Source of the DNA: Paenibacillus tepidiphilus
GTDB lineage: Bacteria > Bacillota > Bacilli > Paenibacillales > Paenibacillaceae
DNA: 64,000 nt
Direction: 5' to 3'
Assembly: GCF_008635795.1 (NCBI RefSeq)
Contig: NZ_VWRQ01000012.1
Span: forward strand, 1 to 64,000
Shown: piece by piece, positions 36,300 through 45,202 of the stretch
Position numbering within the stretch: position 1 is the first letter of the stretch
Layout: every line of letters starts with the position of its first letter
The notes under the pieces: model-generated
Seen by the model: only the letters and a program-made list of their open reading frames with translations
What the model was told of the DNA's origin: nothing
The model's database searches: none
Program-made: the position numbers and the translations under genes

Positions 36300-37280
36300 A
36301 TGAACGACAATCGTGAAACTTTAGGAAGCTTGATTAAGAAGGGCAACAAGTCGTCGGGCTCGGCGGCGATCGGCAATACCTGCATTGCGGTGGTAAAGGG
36401 TGTAGCTTTCGCAGTGACCGGCAGCGGCTCGATGTTCGCCACGATGATGCATTCGATTGCCGATGCGGTCAATCAGATGTTCGTCTTCTCCGGCAGTGTG
36501 CTGGCCGAGAAAAGACCGACCCGCCGCTTCCCGGACGGCTTCGGGCGCGTCATCAATCTGTTCTGCATGGTAGCGGTGATCGTCGTTACGATCATGGCTT
36601 ATGAAACGATGCTGGAAGGCTGGCATCTGCTTCAGCATCCCAATACGGAGTCGAAGGGGTACTGGATCAATGTCCTGGTGCTTGTGCTGTCCATAGCTAC
36701 GGACGGCTTCGTCTGGGTGAAGGCGATGAATGAAGTGTTGCACGATGCCCGGGTGGAAGCCAAGGGCTTCGGTAAGTTTGCAGCCTCGCTCCGCAATGTG
36801 AAGCGGGCCGCTCCGCCTACGCGTCTGGTCTTTTATGAGGACATGGTGGCGACCAGCGGCGGACTATTGGCCTTGATTGCGGTGCTGGTGACCGCATTGA
36901 CCGATTTCAAGCTGCTGGACGGGGTGTCCAGCATTCTGATCAGCTTTATGATGGTCGGAGTGGCGTTCCGCGTCGGTTATGACAACATGGTCGGACTGAT
37001 CGGTGTGGCCGCCCCGCCGGAGATTGAGGAACGGGTATCGCAAATTATATTTGACGAGCCGCTGGTAACGGATATTTATCAGCTGCGCATTCTGCAGGAA
37101 GGCCGCTATTATCATGTGGAAGGCCTGATTGAGCTGAAACGGGGAATGACCTTAGCGGACGCCGATGACATCAAGTTCAAGGTGAGGGACAAGCTGCTGG
37201 CCGACCCGTATATCTCCGATGTAACTCTTGGTATTCTGGAGGATAACGGCGTACGCAACTGGGTGCCGCAGCAGGAATGA
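36300..37280 (+). CDS. cation diffusion facilitator family transporter
   Basis: A 326-residue membrane protein exporting divalent metal by proton exchange. The TM2 metal motif HSIADAVNQ, then DGFGR, several hydrophobic helices, and a C-terminal cytoplasmic domain (VSQIIFDEPLVTDIYQLRIL) fit CDF/ZnT proteins of the SLC30A9-like type. TM5 has YEDMVATSGG, lacking the first His of the classical HxxxD pair, so metal preference is uncertain. The start follows AAAGGAGG at a spacing of 9-10 bases. A terminator lies 116 bp after it. Confidence 0.9.
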   Translation: MNDNRETLGSLIKKGNKSSGSAAIGNTCIAVVKGVAFAVTGSGSMFATMMHSIADAVNQMFVFSGSVLAEKRPTRRFPDGFGRVINLFCMVAVIVVTIMAYETMLEGWHLLQHPNTESKGYWINVLVLVLSIATDGFVWVKAMNEVLHDARVEAKGFGKFAASLRNVKRAAPPTRLVFYEDMVATSGGLLALIAVLVTALTDFKLLDGVSSILISFMMVGVAFRVGYDNMVGLIGVAAPPEIEERVSQIIFDEPLVTDIYQLRILQEGRYYHVEGLIELKRGMTLADADDIKFKVRDKLLADPYISDVTLGILEDNGVRNWVPQQE

Positions 37281-37396
37281 GCAGGAGATGAGCGCTCTGC
37301 ACAGCAGGCCTGATTAACGGGGCTATGCCAGGATGACGAGCCGGATGGTATACGGGAACTATTACTTCATTCGGATAGGTTTGGTTCTGATCCACA

Positions 37397-37436
37397 AGCA
37401 AAAGGGACAGCCGTAGAAACGGCCGTCCCTTTTGCT
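37397..37436. terminator. bidirectional terminator
   Basis: AGCAAAAGGGAC pairs with GTCCCTTTTGCT, with an inner GCCGT/ACGGC stem. It serves the CDF gene and the convergent zinc-ribbon gene. Confidence 0.85.
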
Positions 37437-37506
37437 GTTGACCCGGGGGAGCGGTTCCATGATACTAGCGGGCAATTTCCCGCTCTCCGGCTCACAGACG
37501 CTGGCG

Positions 37507-37674
37507 TCAGCTTGCCTGCTTGCCGTCACATTTTTTGCAGACATCGAGCTTTTCGCCTTGTACCCCTTTGCCGATATAAAGCAGCTTGATGCGAGTGCTG
37601 CCGCAGATCGGACAGGTGCCTCTGGCCCGCGAAGGCAGACGCCACAGCGCCTTGCCGCGTTTGTTCTTGGACAT
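37507..37674 (-). CDS. small zinc-ribbon protein, 55 residues
   Basis: A short gene. Translation begins MSKNKRGKALWRLPSR, followed by CPIC at residues 21-24 and CKKC at 46-49, a classic four-Cys zinc ribbon, with a basic N-terminus suited to nucleic-acid or ribosome binding. AAAGGTGGGG lies just ahead of ATG 37674, and the frame ends with TGA at 37507. A terminator follows 70 bp downstream. Function unknown. Confidence 0.8.
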   Translation of the reverse strand: MSKNKRGKALWRLPSRARGTCPICGSTRIKLLYIGKGVQGEKLDVCKKCDGKQAS

Positions 37675-37786
37675 GCTTACCCCACCTTTAACGATTGATG
37701 CTCTATTCTATGCCGGGTGGGGCGGCAATTTGTCCCTATCGCATAAATTTGTCACGTTCAGAATGCTGTGTCCTTTGCCCTGGCAG

Positions 37787-38575
37787 CTACCCGTTGAACA
37801 CCTCAATGAGAAGCTTGGTGTAGGCGTGGCGCTTATGATCAAAAGTATCAGCCTTCTTGAATTGATCCACAATATGCCCGCCCCGCATGACCATGATGCG
37901 GTCACACATGTAATAGACGGCGGCCAGGTCATGGGAGATGAAGAGGTAGGATAAGCCAAGCTTGGCCTGCAGATCCTTCAGCAGATTAAGAATCACGGAC
38001 TGGGTCGTTACATCGAGACTGGCCGTCGGCTCGTCCAGTATGATGAAATCCGGCTCCGTGCTGATCGCTCTGGCAATGGTGATCCGCTGCTTCTCCCCGC
38101 CGCTGAGCTCATGCGGGAACTTGTACACATAATCTCCAGGCAGTCCGACAGTATCCAGCAGGGCGCAGGCAATTTCCAATCTCCCCGCAGCGTCATCCAG
38201 GTTAAGAAAAGAAGGAGTGCAGCCTTTCCGCTGGTCGAGGGGCTCCATTAGCGAGTCGATAATACGCAGCCGGGAATTCAGCGCAGCTGCCGGATGCTGG
38301 AACACCGCTCCGATCCGCGAACGGACCCAGCGTAGGCCACGGCTGTCCAGACCCTTCAGATTCATATCGCCTATTGTGATTTCCCCGCTTTGCCAGTTCA
38401 TCAGGGTAAGGAGACAGCGGGCCAGGGTGCTTTTACCGCTGCCGCTCTCTCCGACAATGCCCAGACATTCACCCTTCAGCAGCTGGAAGGAGATATGATG
38501 CAGGACCGGCTGATCAGCGAAGGATTTATGCAGATCTGTAACCCGCAGGGCCTCCTGTTCATAGATTTCACTCAT
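37787..38575 (-). CDS. peptide/nickel-type ABC transporter ATP-binding protein (second ATPase)
   Basis: A 262-residue ATPase of the DppF/NikE type. Walker A GESGSGKST, signature LSGGEKQR, Walker B FIILDEPTASLD, and H-loop FISHDLA are intact; the C-terminal extension after the H-loop is short. ATG 38575 overlaps the preceding ATPase stop as ATGA. It is last of five genes, all on the minus strand under one Zur-like controlled promoter, so a zinc or zinc-chelate ligand is the best guess although the family mostly moves nickel and peptides. Confidence 0.92.
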   Translation of the reverse strand: MSEIYEQEALRVTDLHKSFADQPVLHHISFQLLKGECLGIVGESGSGKSTLARCLLTLMNWQSGEITIGDMNLKGLDSRGLRWVRSRIGAVFQHPAAALNSRLRIIDSLMEPLDQRKGCTPSFLNLDDAAGRLEIACALLDTVGLPGDYVYKFPHELSGGEKQRITIARAISTEPDFIILDEPTASLDVTTQSVILNLLKDLQAKLGLSYLFISHDLAAVYYMCDRIMVMRGGHIVDQFKKADTFDHKRHAYTKLLIEVFNG

Positions 38576-39402
38576 TTCCAAACCTCCATTCTGGCCGCCG
38601 CAGCTTCCGGTGGGTTGTCTCCAGGCCGTTCTACGGCACCGGGAGAGAGAGCAGGAACCGCTGCGAGCAGCCGTCGGGTGTACGCGTGGCCGGGATGGGT
38701 CAGCACATCCGCTGCGTTGCCCTGCTCTACGATTTCCCCCAGATGCATAATGGCCACCCGGTCGGCATATTTGCGGACATGGCGCAGATCATGGGTGATC
38801 CACAGCACGGACATGCCGTGCTTCTCCTGTGCGGCGTTAATATACCTTAGCACCTTATGCGCGCTGAGGCTGTCAAGCGCGGTGGTCGGCTCATCGGCGA
38901 TCAGCAGTCCAGGCTTCAGGATAAGCGCCATAGCAATGGCGGCACGCTGCAGCTGTCCGCCGCTGAGCTGATGGGGGTAGCCGCTGTATACCTTCTGTGC
39001 AGGGAGATTCAGATCGGCAAGTGCCTCCAGGCAAGCTGCTATCCGCTCACTGCGGTTAAGCTCTGTATGGGTATAGAGTACCTCGTCCATTTGTTTGCCG
39101 ATCTTCAGGAACGGAGTGAAGGCTCCTTGAACATTCTGAAATATATAGCCGATCTCCCTGCCAAGCAGCCTGCGCCGTTTCGCAGGAGGCAGCTTGGATA
39201 CTTCGCAGCCTCGCCAGATCAGCGTTCCGCCCGCAATAAGGCTGCCGGGCAGAAGCCCGCCGATGGCGGCGGCGGTCAGACTCTTGCCGCTGCCGCTTTC
39301 ACCGGCAAGGGCCAGCCATTCGCCCGGCCGGACAGACAGATCAATGCCCCGGACGATCTGCCGGTTTCGTGATGCGATGGTCAAGCTTTTAATATCCAGC
39401 AC
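38572..39402 (-). CDS. peptide/nickel-type ABC transporter ATP-binding protein (first ATPase)
   Basis: A 276-residue ATPase of the DppD/NikD type. Walker A GESGSGKSL, Q-loop IFQNVQGAF, signature LSGGQLQR, Walker B LLIADEPTTALD and H-loop WITHDLR. The real start is probably GTG 39402 (VLDIKSLT), eight bases after GAGGAGG and four after the permease stop; the frame extends to 39444 inside the permease. Overlaps the next ATPase by 4 bp. Confidence 0.92.
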   Translation of the reverse strand: MLDIKSLTIASRNRQIVRGIDLSVRPGEWLALAGESGSGKSLTAAAIGGLLPGSLIAGGTLIWRGCEVSKLPPAKRRRLLGREIGYIFQNVQGAFTPFLKIGKQMDEVLYTHTELNRSERIAACLEALADLNLPAQKVYSGYPHQLSGGQLQRAAIAMALILKPGLLIADEPTTALDSLSAHKVLRYINAAQEKHGMSVLWITHDLRHVRKYADRVAIMHLGEIVEQGNAADVLTHPGHAYTRRLLAAVPALSPGAVERPGDNPPEAAAARMEVWK

Positions 39403-39406
39403 AGGC

Positions 39407-40267
39407 TCAGGCCTCCTCTCTAGTCTTGACATCGAACCGGTCACGCAGCTTGTCGCCGAACAGATTCGCCGCCAGCACAGTCAGCATCAGCGCGGCACCG
39501 GGTGCAAGCATTAAATGCGGGGCGGCGGTGAAATAGACCTGGCCCTCATTCAGCATCGAGCCCCATTCCGCCGCCGGAGGCTGAGGTCCGAGTCCGATAT
39601 AGGAGAGCGAGGCGATCATCAGAATGATTTTGCCCAGGTCGAGAGCTGCAAGTACAAGTACGTTCCCCAGACAGTGGGGGAGAATGTGCCTCAGGACGAT
39701 CCGGAATTTCGGGACACCGGCCAAAACCGCGAGCGCGGTATAATCCTGCTCTTTCTCCTGAAGGGCTACACTTCTTGCCAGCCGCGCATACCCGACCCAT
39801 TTCACTGCAATGACGGCAAAGAGCAGATTGCTTAAGCCGGGGCCGAGCAGACCGCTTAATATTACTGCAAATATATAATCAGGCAATGTCATAAACGCAT
39901 CAATTATCCGCTGAAACAGACGGTCCCATAGACCTCCGATAAAGCCGGATAGGAGGCCCGTTGTTACACCGATCAGCAGGGAACAGGCCAGAATCAGCAG
40001 ACTCGTGCCGACGGTCGTCCGTATTCCGGCGATGATCCGGGATAATAAATCTCTGCCCAGATGATCGGTGCCGAGCAAGTGTGCTTCACTTGGTGCCAGC
40101 AGGCGGTCTCCGACCGTAATCAGATAAGGGTCCTGCGGCGTAAGCAACGGGGCAAGCACGATGGCGGCCAAGAGGAGCAGAGGCAGAGTGGTCATCCAGA
40201 TCCATTGATGCATGCGCGGATACATTCGTTTCTTTAAATTCGGAAGTGCTGCGGTTCTCATGATCAT
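39407..40267 (-). CDS. peptide/nickel-type ABC transporter permease (DppC/NikC type)
   Basis: A 286-residue inner-membrane permease. An N-terminal helix (about 22-45) precedes the LLGTDHLGRDLLSRIIAGIRTT signature of this family. The EAA-like loop is near YTALAVLAGVPKFRIVLRHILPHCLGNVL. ATG 40267 shares a base with the previous stop (TAATG); ATG 40261 has slightly better spacing from GGGAG. Third gene of the operon. Confidence 0.93.
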   Translation of the reverse strand: MIMRTAALPNLKKRMYPRMHQWIWMTTLPLLLLAAIVLAPLLTPQDPYLITVGDRLLAPSEAHLLGTDHLGRDLLSRIIAGIRTTVGTSLLILACSLLIGVTTGLLSGFIGGLWDRLFQRIIDAFMTLPDYIFAVILSGLLGPGLSNLLFAVIAVKWVGYARLARSVALQEKEQDYTALAVLAGVPKFRIVLRHILPHCLGNVLVLAALDLGKIILMIASLSYIGLGPQPPAAEWGSMLNEGQVYFTAAPHLMLAPGAALMLTVLAANLFGDKLRDRFDVKTREEA

Positions 40268-41202
40268 TATCTCCCTTTCCAGCCCAGTTGCGGATGAATC
40301 CAGCGGTACGACAGCTCGACCAGAAGGTTAAGCACTACGATACACAGGCTGATGAACAGAATATATCCCTGGATGACCGGATAATCCCGGGCCACAATCG
40401 CGTCGACGATCCATTTGCCAAGTCCCGGATAGGCGAACAGGATTTCCACGACCAATGTACCGCCAAGCAGGCTGCCCAGGCTTTCACTCAACAGGGTGAC
40501 CAGCGGTACCAGACTGTGGCGGAAGGTGTGGAACCAGAACACTCTGGCCGGATGGAGTCCCCGGGCTTTGGCGGATGCGACAAAATCCTGACCGCCGCTC
40601 TCCAGCAGGCTGGAGCGGATCAGCCGGACATAAATCGCCGACATGGCAACCCCCAGGGTCAGCGATGGCAGAACCAGATGCGCCAGGCTGCCGCCGCCCA
40701 TCGGCGGGAGCAGGTGCAGCTTGACCGACAGGAGCTGGATCAGCAGAAGGCCCAGCCAGAAGCTTGGCAGGGAGGAGCCGATCAGCGAGAAGACCCGGCT
40801 GAACCGGTCGACCCAGCGGTTCCGGTATACTGCCGACAGAGCGCCCAGCGGGACGGAGATCACCAGCATCACGAGAAGAGAGCCTCCTGTCAGCAGCAAG
40901 GTAAAGGGGAGCTTCTCGGCAAATTCGCCGAGGACCGGCCGGTAGGTCATATAGGAGACACCGAAATCCAGCCGCAGGAGCTTGCCCAGCCACGCACCGT
41001 ATTGGACAAGCAGCGGACGGTCCAGCCCGAGCTCATTGCGCAGGTCCGCTATGTCCTCCCTGGACACGGCGACGTCATCCACCCGGAGCATGCTCCGGAC
41101 AGGATCGCCCGGGACCAGCTTGAGCAGACAAAAGCTGATAAAAGACAAGAACAGGACGAAGACCAGCAGCCCTAGAAGCTTTTTACCGAAGGACCGCCAC
41201 AT
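40267..41202 (-). CDS. peptide/nickel-type ABC transporter permease (DppB/NikB type)
   Basis: A 311-residue inner-membrane permease with the LVPGDPVRSMLR segment after TM1, a periplasmic loop, and the loop YVRLIRSSLLESGGQDFVASAKARGLHPARVFW typical of DppB/NikB. Five or six further helices. Translation is coupled to the binding protein by TAATG overlap. Second gene of the operon. Confidence 0.93.
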   Translation of the reverse strand: MWRSFGKKLLGLLVFVLFLSFISFCLLKLVPGDPVRSMLRVDDVAVSREDIADLRNELGLDRPLLVQYGAWLGKLLRLDFGVSYMTYRPVLGEFAEKLPFTLLLTGGSLLVMLVISVPLGALSAVYRNRWVDRFSRVFSLIGSSLPSFWLGLLLIQLLSVKLHLLPPMGGGSLAHLVLPSLTLGVAMSAIYVRLIRSSLLESGGQDFVASAKARGLHPARVFWFHTFRHSLVPLVTLLSESLGSLLGGTLVVEILFAYPGLGKWIVDAIVARDYPVIQGYILFISLCIVVLNLLVELSYRWIHPQLGWKGR

Positions 41203-42758
41203 TATTCCACATCCAGCTCTGGGGTCAATAAGTAATATTCACTCTTGCTGGTGACCCAGTTCTTCACATCGTTACTGAAAGCAACAAAGTTATTCGGGTG
41301 AACAATATACGAATTCAGCATATGTGCATCAATATAGGAGACTGCGTCCCGGGCGAGACGGTTTCGTTCCTGTTCATCTACGGTCCCGTTCAGCTTGTCG
41401 ATCATAGCCTCCAGCTCAGGTTCCTGCACATTCCCATAATTCAAGGCTCCACCGGAGGTATAGGCTGCGTTCAGAAAATAACTGGCGTCCCCGCGGGGAG
41501 CAGTAATGCTGCTGTAGGTTGCCAGATCCCAGTCGTCACTTGCCGCCAGGTATTCGTCGATATTGTCCACCTGCCGGATTTCAAGGCCGATGCCCAGTTC
41601 CTTGGCGCTGGCCTGAATGAGCTGGGAAATGAGCGGCAGCTCGGCTCTTGACTGGTAGGTCAGCAGGCAGAAGGACAGTGGCTTGCCTTGCCGGGAGACG
41701 AGACCGTTCTCCACATCATAACCGGCAGCAGCGAATGCTTCCCGCGCCTGATCCAAGCTGAATTGCTTAGGCAAATATTCCGGTGAGAAGGGCGCGTCTG
41801 CGAGGAAGGGACCCTGGGCCGCTGTCGCTTGCCCGGACATGACGCTCCCCACAATGGCATCGCGGTCAATCAGCGCATCCAGCGCTTTGCGCACCTGTTC
41901 GCTGCGTAAAGCTTCGTTGTTCATGTTATACATCAGCTGGTGGGTCCGCAGACCGGTGAGCGATTCCAGCGTCAAAGAGTCGTCGGCTTGCAGCTGCGCA
42001 AAGCTCTCAACCGGCGGGCGGTAGACGATATCGGCACTCTTGGCCTGCAGGGCCAGCAGTCGGGCATTGGCATCCTCATTAAACAGAATGCTGGCCTGTG
42101 CAAGCTGCACAGTGCCGCCCCAATATTGCTCATTGCGTTCCACCTTCAGCTGGCTGCCCGATTGAAAGGACACGAAGCGGAACGGGCCTGTTCCGACGGG
42201 TGCGCTTTCCGCCAGCTCCGCTGCAATGATAGCCGTATTGGGATGGACGAGATCCGACGGCAGCTGCGGATAGGGCTTTTCCGTGATGATGGTCAATTCT
42301 TGCCTGGCGGCCTGCAGTTCACGGATATGCAAGGAGTTCTTCACCGATGGGTTTACGGCTTGTGCTCTTTCCAGTGAAGCTTGTACAGCGGCGGCATCGA
42401 CAGGCTGGCCGTTCTGGAACGTAAGGCCGCTGCGGATGACGAAGGTCCAGTGCTGTCCGTCTTCACTGCTCCAGGATTCAGCTACGGCCGGCTGCAGGCT
42501 CAGATCATTGCTTATTCGCACAAGCGTCTCGGCAATTCCGGCACGGACCGCTGTGTAATTGACATCGGTATGGGGATCGAGGGTATTGCTTTGCACATTG
42601 AAGAGCAGCGTAAGGCTCTTATCCGTTTGTCCGTGCTCCGCTGCCGCAGGTTCCGCAGTATTTGCCGGGGATGGGGAGCAGGCGGCAAGCAGCAGAATCA
42701 GAAGCAGAGGGAGCAGCCTGAGAGGATTACGAGGTTTGACAGGGTTGACAGATGACAC
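41202..42758 (-). CDS. family 5 substrate-binding lipoprotein (NikA/OppA type)
   Basis: A 518-residue extracellular receptor. Lipobox LLAAC near residue 27, preceded by a short basic start and a Leu-rich helix. Mature part: LFNVQSNTLDPHTDVNY, WTFVIRSGLTFQNGQPVDAAAV, PVGTGPFRFVSF and the C-terminal NYGNVQEPELEAMIDKL. It most resembles NikA/CntA-like receptors for metal or metal chelates. GTG 42758 follows AAGGAGG. First gene of a five-gene operon whose promoter carries two Zur-box-like operators; hence I infer zinc or a zinc-metallophore as ligand. No opine-metallophore synthase is nearby. Confidence 0.9.
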   Translation of the reverse strand: MSSVNPVKPRNPLRLLPLLLILLLAACSPSPANTAEPAAAEHGQTDKSLTLLFNVQSNTLDPHTDVNYTAVRAGIAETLVRISNDLSLQPAVAESWSSEDGQHWTFVIRSGLTFQNGQPVDAAAVQASLERAQAVNPSVKNSLHIRELQAARQELTIITEKPYPQLPSDLVHPNTAIIAAELAESAPVGTGPFRFVSFQSGSQLKVERNEQYWGGTVQLAQASILFNEDANARLLALQAKSADIVYRPPVESFAQLQADDSLTLESLTGLRTHQLMYNMNNEALRSEQVRKALDALIDRDAIVGSVMSGQATAAQGPFLADAPFSPEYLPKQFSLDQAREAFAAAGYDVENGLVSRQGKPLSFCLLTYQSRAELPLISQLIQASAKELGIGLEIRQVDNIDEYLAASDDWDLATYSSITAPRGDASYFLNAAYTSGGALNYGNVQEPELEAMIDKLNGTVDEQERNRLARDAVSYIDAHMLNSYIVHPNNFVAFSNDVKNWVTSKSEYYLLTPELDVE

Positions 42759-42786
42759 AGTGAAGCCTCCTTGACACTTATGAGTG

Positions 42787-42809
42787 TTAATAGTATTAAT
42801 TACGATTTA
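42787..42809. promoter_or_regulatory. Zur-box-like operator 1
   Basis: TTAATAGTATTAATTACGATTTA agrees at about 20 of 23 positions with the Bacillus Zur consensus as I recall it (TAAATCGTAAT-N-ATTACGATTTA). It lies just downstream of the predicted start of the ABC operon transcript. Confidence 0.65.
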
Positions 42810-42823
42810 AACAATGCTTGTTC

Positions 42824-42852
42824 ATTATAGCTGAGGAACAATTATGTGTAAA
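42824..42852 (-). promoter_or_regulatory. promoter of the metal-type ABC operon
   Basis: On the minus strand TTTACA (42852-42847), a 17-bp spacer and a perfect TATAAT (42829-42824). Confidence 0.7.
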
Positions 42853-42864
42853 CATTACGATTAA
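42842..42864. promoter_or_regulatory. Zur-box-like operator 2
   Basis: TTATGTGTAAACATTACGATTAA has a strong right half ATTACGATT and a weaker left half. It overlaps the -35 element of the operon promoter. Confidence 0.5.
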
Positions 42865-43012
42865 ATAAAAATACGTATTTCATGCAATTAATCTCTTTCG
42901 GCAGTAAATATGTAAAAAACAAGTAAAGCCGTCCGCGGCATACTTTTCTGTGCTTCAAGCTTTTAATATTAATTCAGGCGATTACTCTTTAATTGGTGAA
43001 GGAGATTTGATG

Positions 43013-43552
43013 ATGTCTAAATTACCCTTATTTATTGTTACAGGAGCAAGCGGTGTCGGCAAAACGACGGTGATGCGCGAACTGCGCACGCTCATGCCTG
43101 ACTTTGTTGTATTCAGCACCGACAATGATAACTTTGGATCGACAGCGGCGAAGCTGGAGTATCAGGACAGATACAATATATTGCTGCACTGTGCCCATGC
43201 GGTTGCTGAGTCGGGGAGAGGGACCATCATCTGTGGAACCTTCATGCCCTGGGATGCTGAAAAATGTGATGCCTATGCAGCGTTCAGTGAAATATGCTTC
43301 ATTAATCTGCATTGCGATGATAGCACGCGTAACCAGCGACTGCGCACTAGAGAGGACCGGGCGATCTGGACAGATGAGCTGCTTCGGGAGCATGAGCAGT
43401 TCGCCCGTTGGCTGCTGGACAATGCAGCGACTGCATACCATCCGCCGATGCCGACCATTGATACATCCCATACGCTACCTTCAGAAGTTGCCATGCAGAT
43501 AAGGGAATATGTGCTGGCGAGTTGGGTTGGCGTTTTGCCGGCGGGAACGTAA
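43013..43552 (+). CDS. P-loop kinase-like ATPase
   Basis: A 179-residue cytoplasmic P-loop protein. Walker A GASGVGKTT at residues 10-18, then DFVVFSTDNDNF and a lid-like RNQRLRTREDRAI, resembling small nucleoside/nucleotide kinases and AAA_33-type ATPases. AAGGAG supports ATG 43013 (ATG 43010 also possible). Substrate unknown. It is divergent from the ABC operon across the Zur-like region; whether it shares that control is unclear. Confidence 0.8.
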   Translation: MSKLPLFIVTGASGVGKTTVMRELRTLMPDFVVFSTDNDNFGSTAAKLEYQDRYNILLHCAHAVAESGRGTIICGTFMPWDAEKCDAYAAFSEICFINLHCDDSTRNQRLRTREDRAIWTDELLREHEQFARWLLDNAATAYHPPMPTIDTSHTLPSEVAMQIREYVLASWVGVLPAGT

Positions 43553-43640
43553 GGAACAACCGGTTAATGGCGTCTTTATTAAAATGAGCACGGGCTGTCT
43601 TCCCTAAAAACGCTCAAAATCCGCTCGAAATCCGTCTCAA

Positions 43641-43674
43641 AAAACAGCGTATAATATAAATTATACGCTGTTTT
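43641..43674 (+). terminator. terminator after the kinase gene
   Basis: AAAACAGCGTATAAT-ATAA-ATTATACGCTGTTTT, a long perfect stem flanked by A and T runs. Confidence 0.85.
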
Positions 43675-43845
43675 AGTTTTAATCCGTTTTTATATCCACC
43701 TGCGAGCAAGTGTAGGACAAAATATCAGACAATACCTACCATTAAATACCTTTTATTGCTCTTATATAGTTTTATCGCATTACCGCAGTCAAGCGGCGCA
43801 TATTCATGCTATAATAATTCAAAAATATGGGTAGGTGGATGACGC

Positions 43846-45066
43846 TTGAAGACAACAAGACTGAAACGGAAATGGAGAGCGGATAAGCTGGAACGGCTGG
43901 GCTCCTCGATTTTTGCTGAAGTGGCAGAATGGCAGAGAGAGGCCGCTGCCGCCGGGAAAGACATTATCGATCTGGGCATCGGCAGTCCGGATCGGGGACC
44001 GGTGGCGGAGGTCCGCAGACAGCTCAGCGAAGCGGTGCTGCGGGAGAGCAGCTATGCTTATCCGGCTTCCCGGGGGAGTGAGGCGTTCCGCAGTCAGGCT
44101 GCGGCGTGGATGGACTGGCGCTTTGGCGTCGACATTGATCCGGAGACGGAGCTAGTGTCGCTGATGGGATCGCAGGATGGGCTGGCCCATCTGGCGCTGT
44201 CCATCTGCAATCCCGGGGACCTGGCCATTGTGCCGGACCCGGGATATCCGATCTATGCCGGTTCCCTGGCAATCGCCGGTGTGAGGCCCTGGCTGCTGCC
44301 GCTGCTGGAGGAGAACGGCTGGGTCCCGGATCTGGACAGCATTCCGGAGGAGATATGGCAGGAAGCGGCCTTTATTCTGCTGGCTTTTCCCGGCAACCCG
44401 ATCTCTGTAACCGTGGAGCTCCCGTATCTGGAGAAGCTGGTGGCGCTGGCGCGGAAGTGGGATGTGCTGATCATCCATGATCTGGCTTATTCCGAGATGG
44501 GCTTTGGCGGCTACAAGCCGCTCAGCATTTTGCAGGTGCCCGGAGCGCTTGATACGGCTGTAGAATTTCATTCCTTCTCCAAAAGCTTCAACATGGCCGG
44601 CTGCCGCATCGGCTTCATCACCGGCAATGCTGAAGCAGTTGGTGCGCTGCGGGAGCTGAAGAGCAACATTGACTACGGCGTCTTTGAGCCGGTACAGGAA
44701 GCAGCGGTAACCGCGCTGAAGCTGGCAATGACGGAGGGCGGCAAGCTGGCCGTCGCACCGCTCTACGAAAGCCGGCGGGATGCGTTCGTGGAAGCGCTGG
44801 CCTCAGTAGGCTGGCCGGTTCCAAGACCGAAGGCGACGATGTTTATCTGGGCACCGCTGCCGGAAGCCTATGGCGGCGGTGGGCTTGCCGAAGGCCGCGC
44901 TCGCGGCTTCGCCCGAGAATTGCTGCTGGGAACCGGAGTCGCAGTCATTCCGGGCGACGCATTCGGCGCGCAGGGTGAAGGCTATGTGCGGATTGCGCTG
45001 GTTGAAGAGGAGGCCAGGCTGCTGGAGGCGGCGCGGCGGATCGGGGAATTTTTGCAGAGAAAATAG
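43846..45066 (+). CDS. class I/II PLP-dependent aminotransferase
   Basis: A 406-residue fold-type I aminotransferase. IIDLGIGSPD near residue 42, the PLP-ring-stacking segment around PDPGYPIY, catalytic-site DLAYSEMGFGGYK, the Schiff-base Lys in FHSFSKSFNMAGCRIGF, and a C-terminal RIALV. The pattern is closest to LL-diaminopimelate/aspartate-type aminotransferases (PatA/DapL-like); specificity is not decided. The start is TTG, seven bases after AGGTGG. Monocistronic. Confidence 0.9.
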   Translation: MKTTRLKRKWRADKLERLGSSIFAEVAEWQREAAAAGKDIIDLGIGSPDRGPVAEVRRQLSEAVLRESSYAYPASRGSEAFRSQAAAWMDWRFGVDIDPETELVSLMGSQDGLAHLALSICNPGDLAIVPDPGYPIYAGSLAIAGVRPWLLPLLEENGWVPDLDSIPEEIWQEAAFILLAFPGNPISVTVELPYLEKLVALARKWDVLIIHDLAYSEMGFGGYKPLSILQVPGALDTAVEFHSFSKSFNMAGCRIGFITGNAEAVGALRELKSNIDYGVFEPVQEAAVTALKLAMTEGGKLAVAPLYESRRDAFVEALASVGWPVPRPKATMFIWAPLPEAYGGGGLAEGRARGFARELLLGTGVAVIPGDAFGAQGEGYVRIALVEEEARLLEAARRIGEFLQRK

Positions 45067-45143
45067 CTCATGCAGTATTGGGTTAACATATCGTATATTA
45101 TGTAAACTATGAATCGCAGAGATGAAATAGCAGCCATATATTT

Positions 45144-45175
45144 CAAGCCGGCGCCGATTTGTTCGGGCCGGCTTG
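45144..45175. terminator. hairpin between convergent genes
   Basis: CAAGCCGGC pairs with GCCGGCTTG; the T-run is weak, so it is a probable but imperfect terminator for the aminotransferase and the facing lipoprotein gene. Confidence 0.5.
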
Positions 45176-45202
45176 TGAACGTTTAACAGCCTTAATAGCG
45201 GA

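Noticed and set aside
37787-42758. Opine-metallophore (Cnt-type) cluster
   Set aside because: The transporter fits, but no synthase or dehydrogenase of that pathway lies next to it; only the transporter and its operators are supported.
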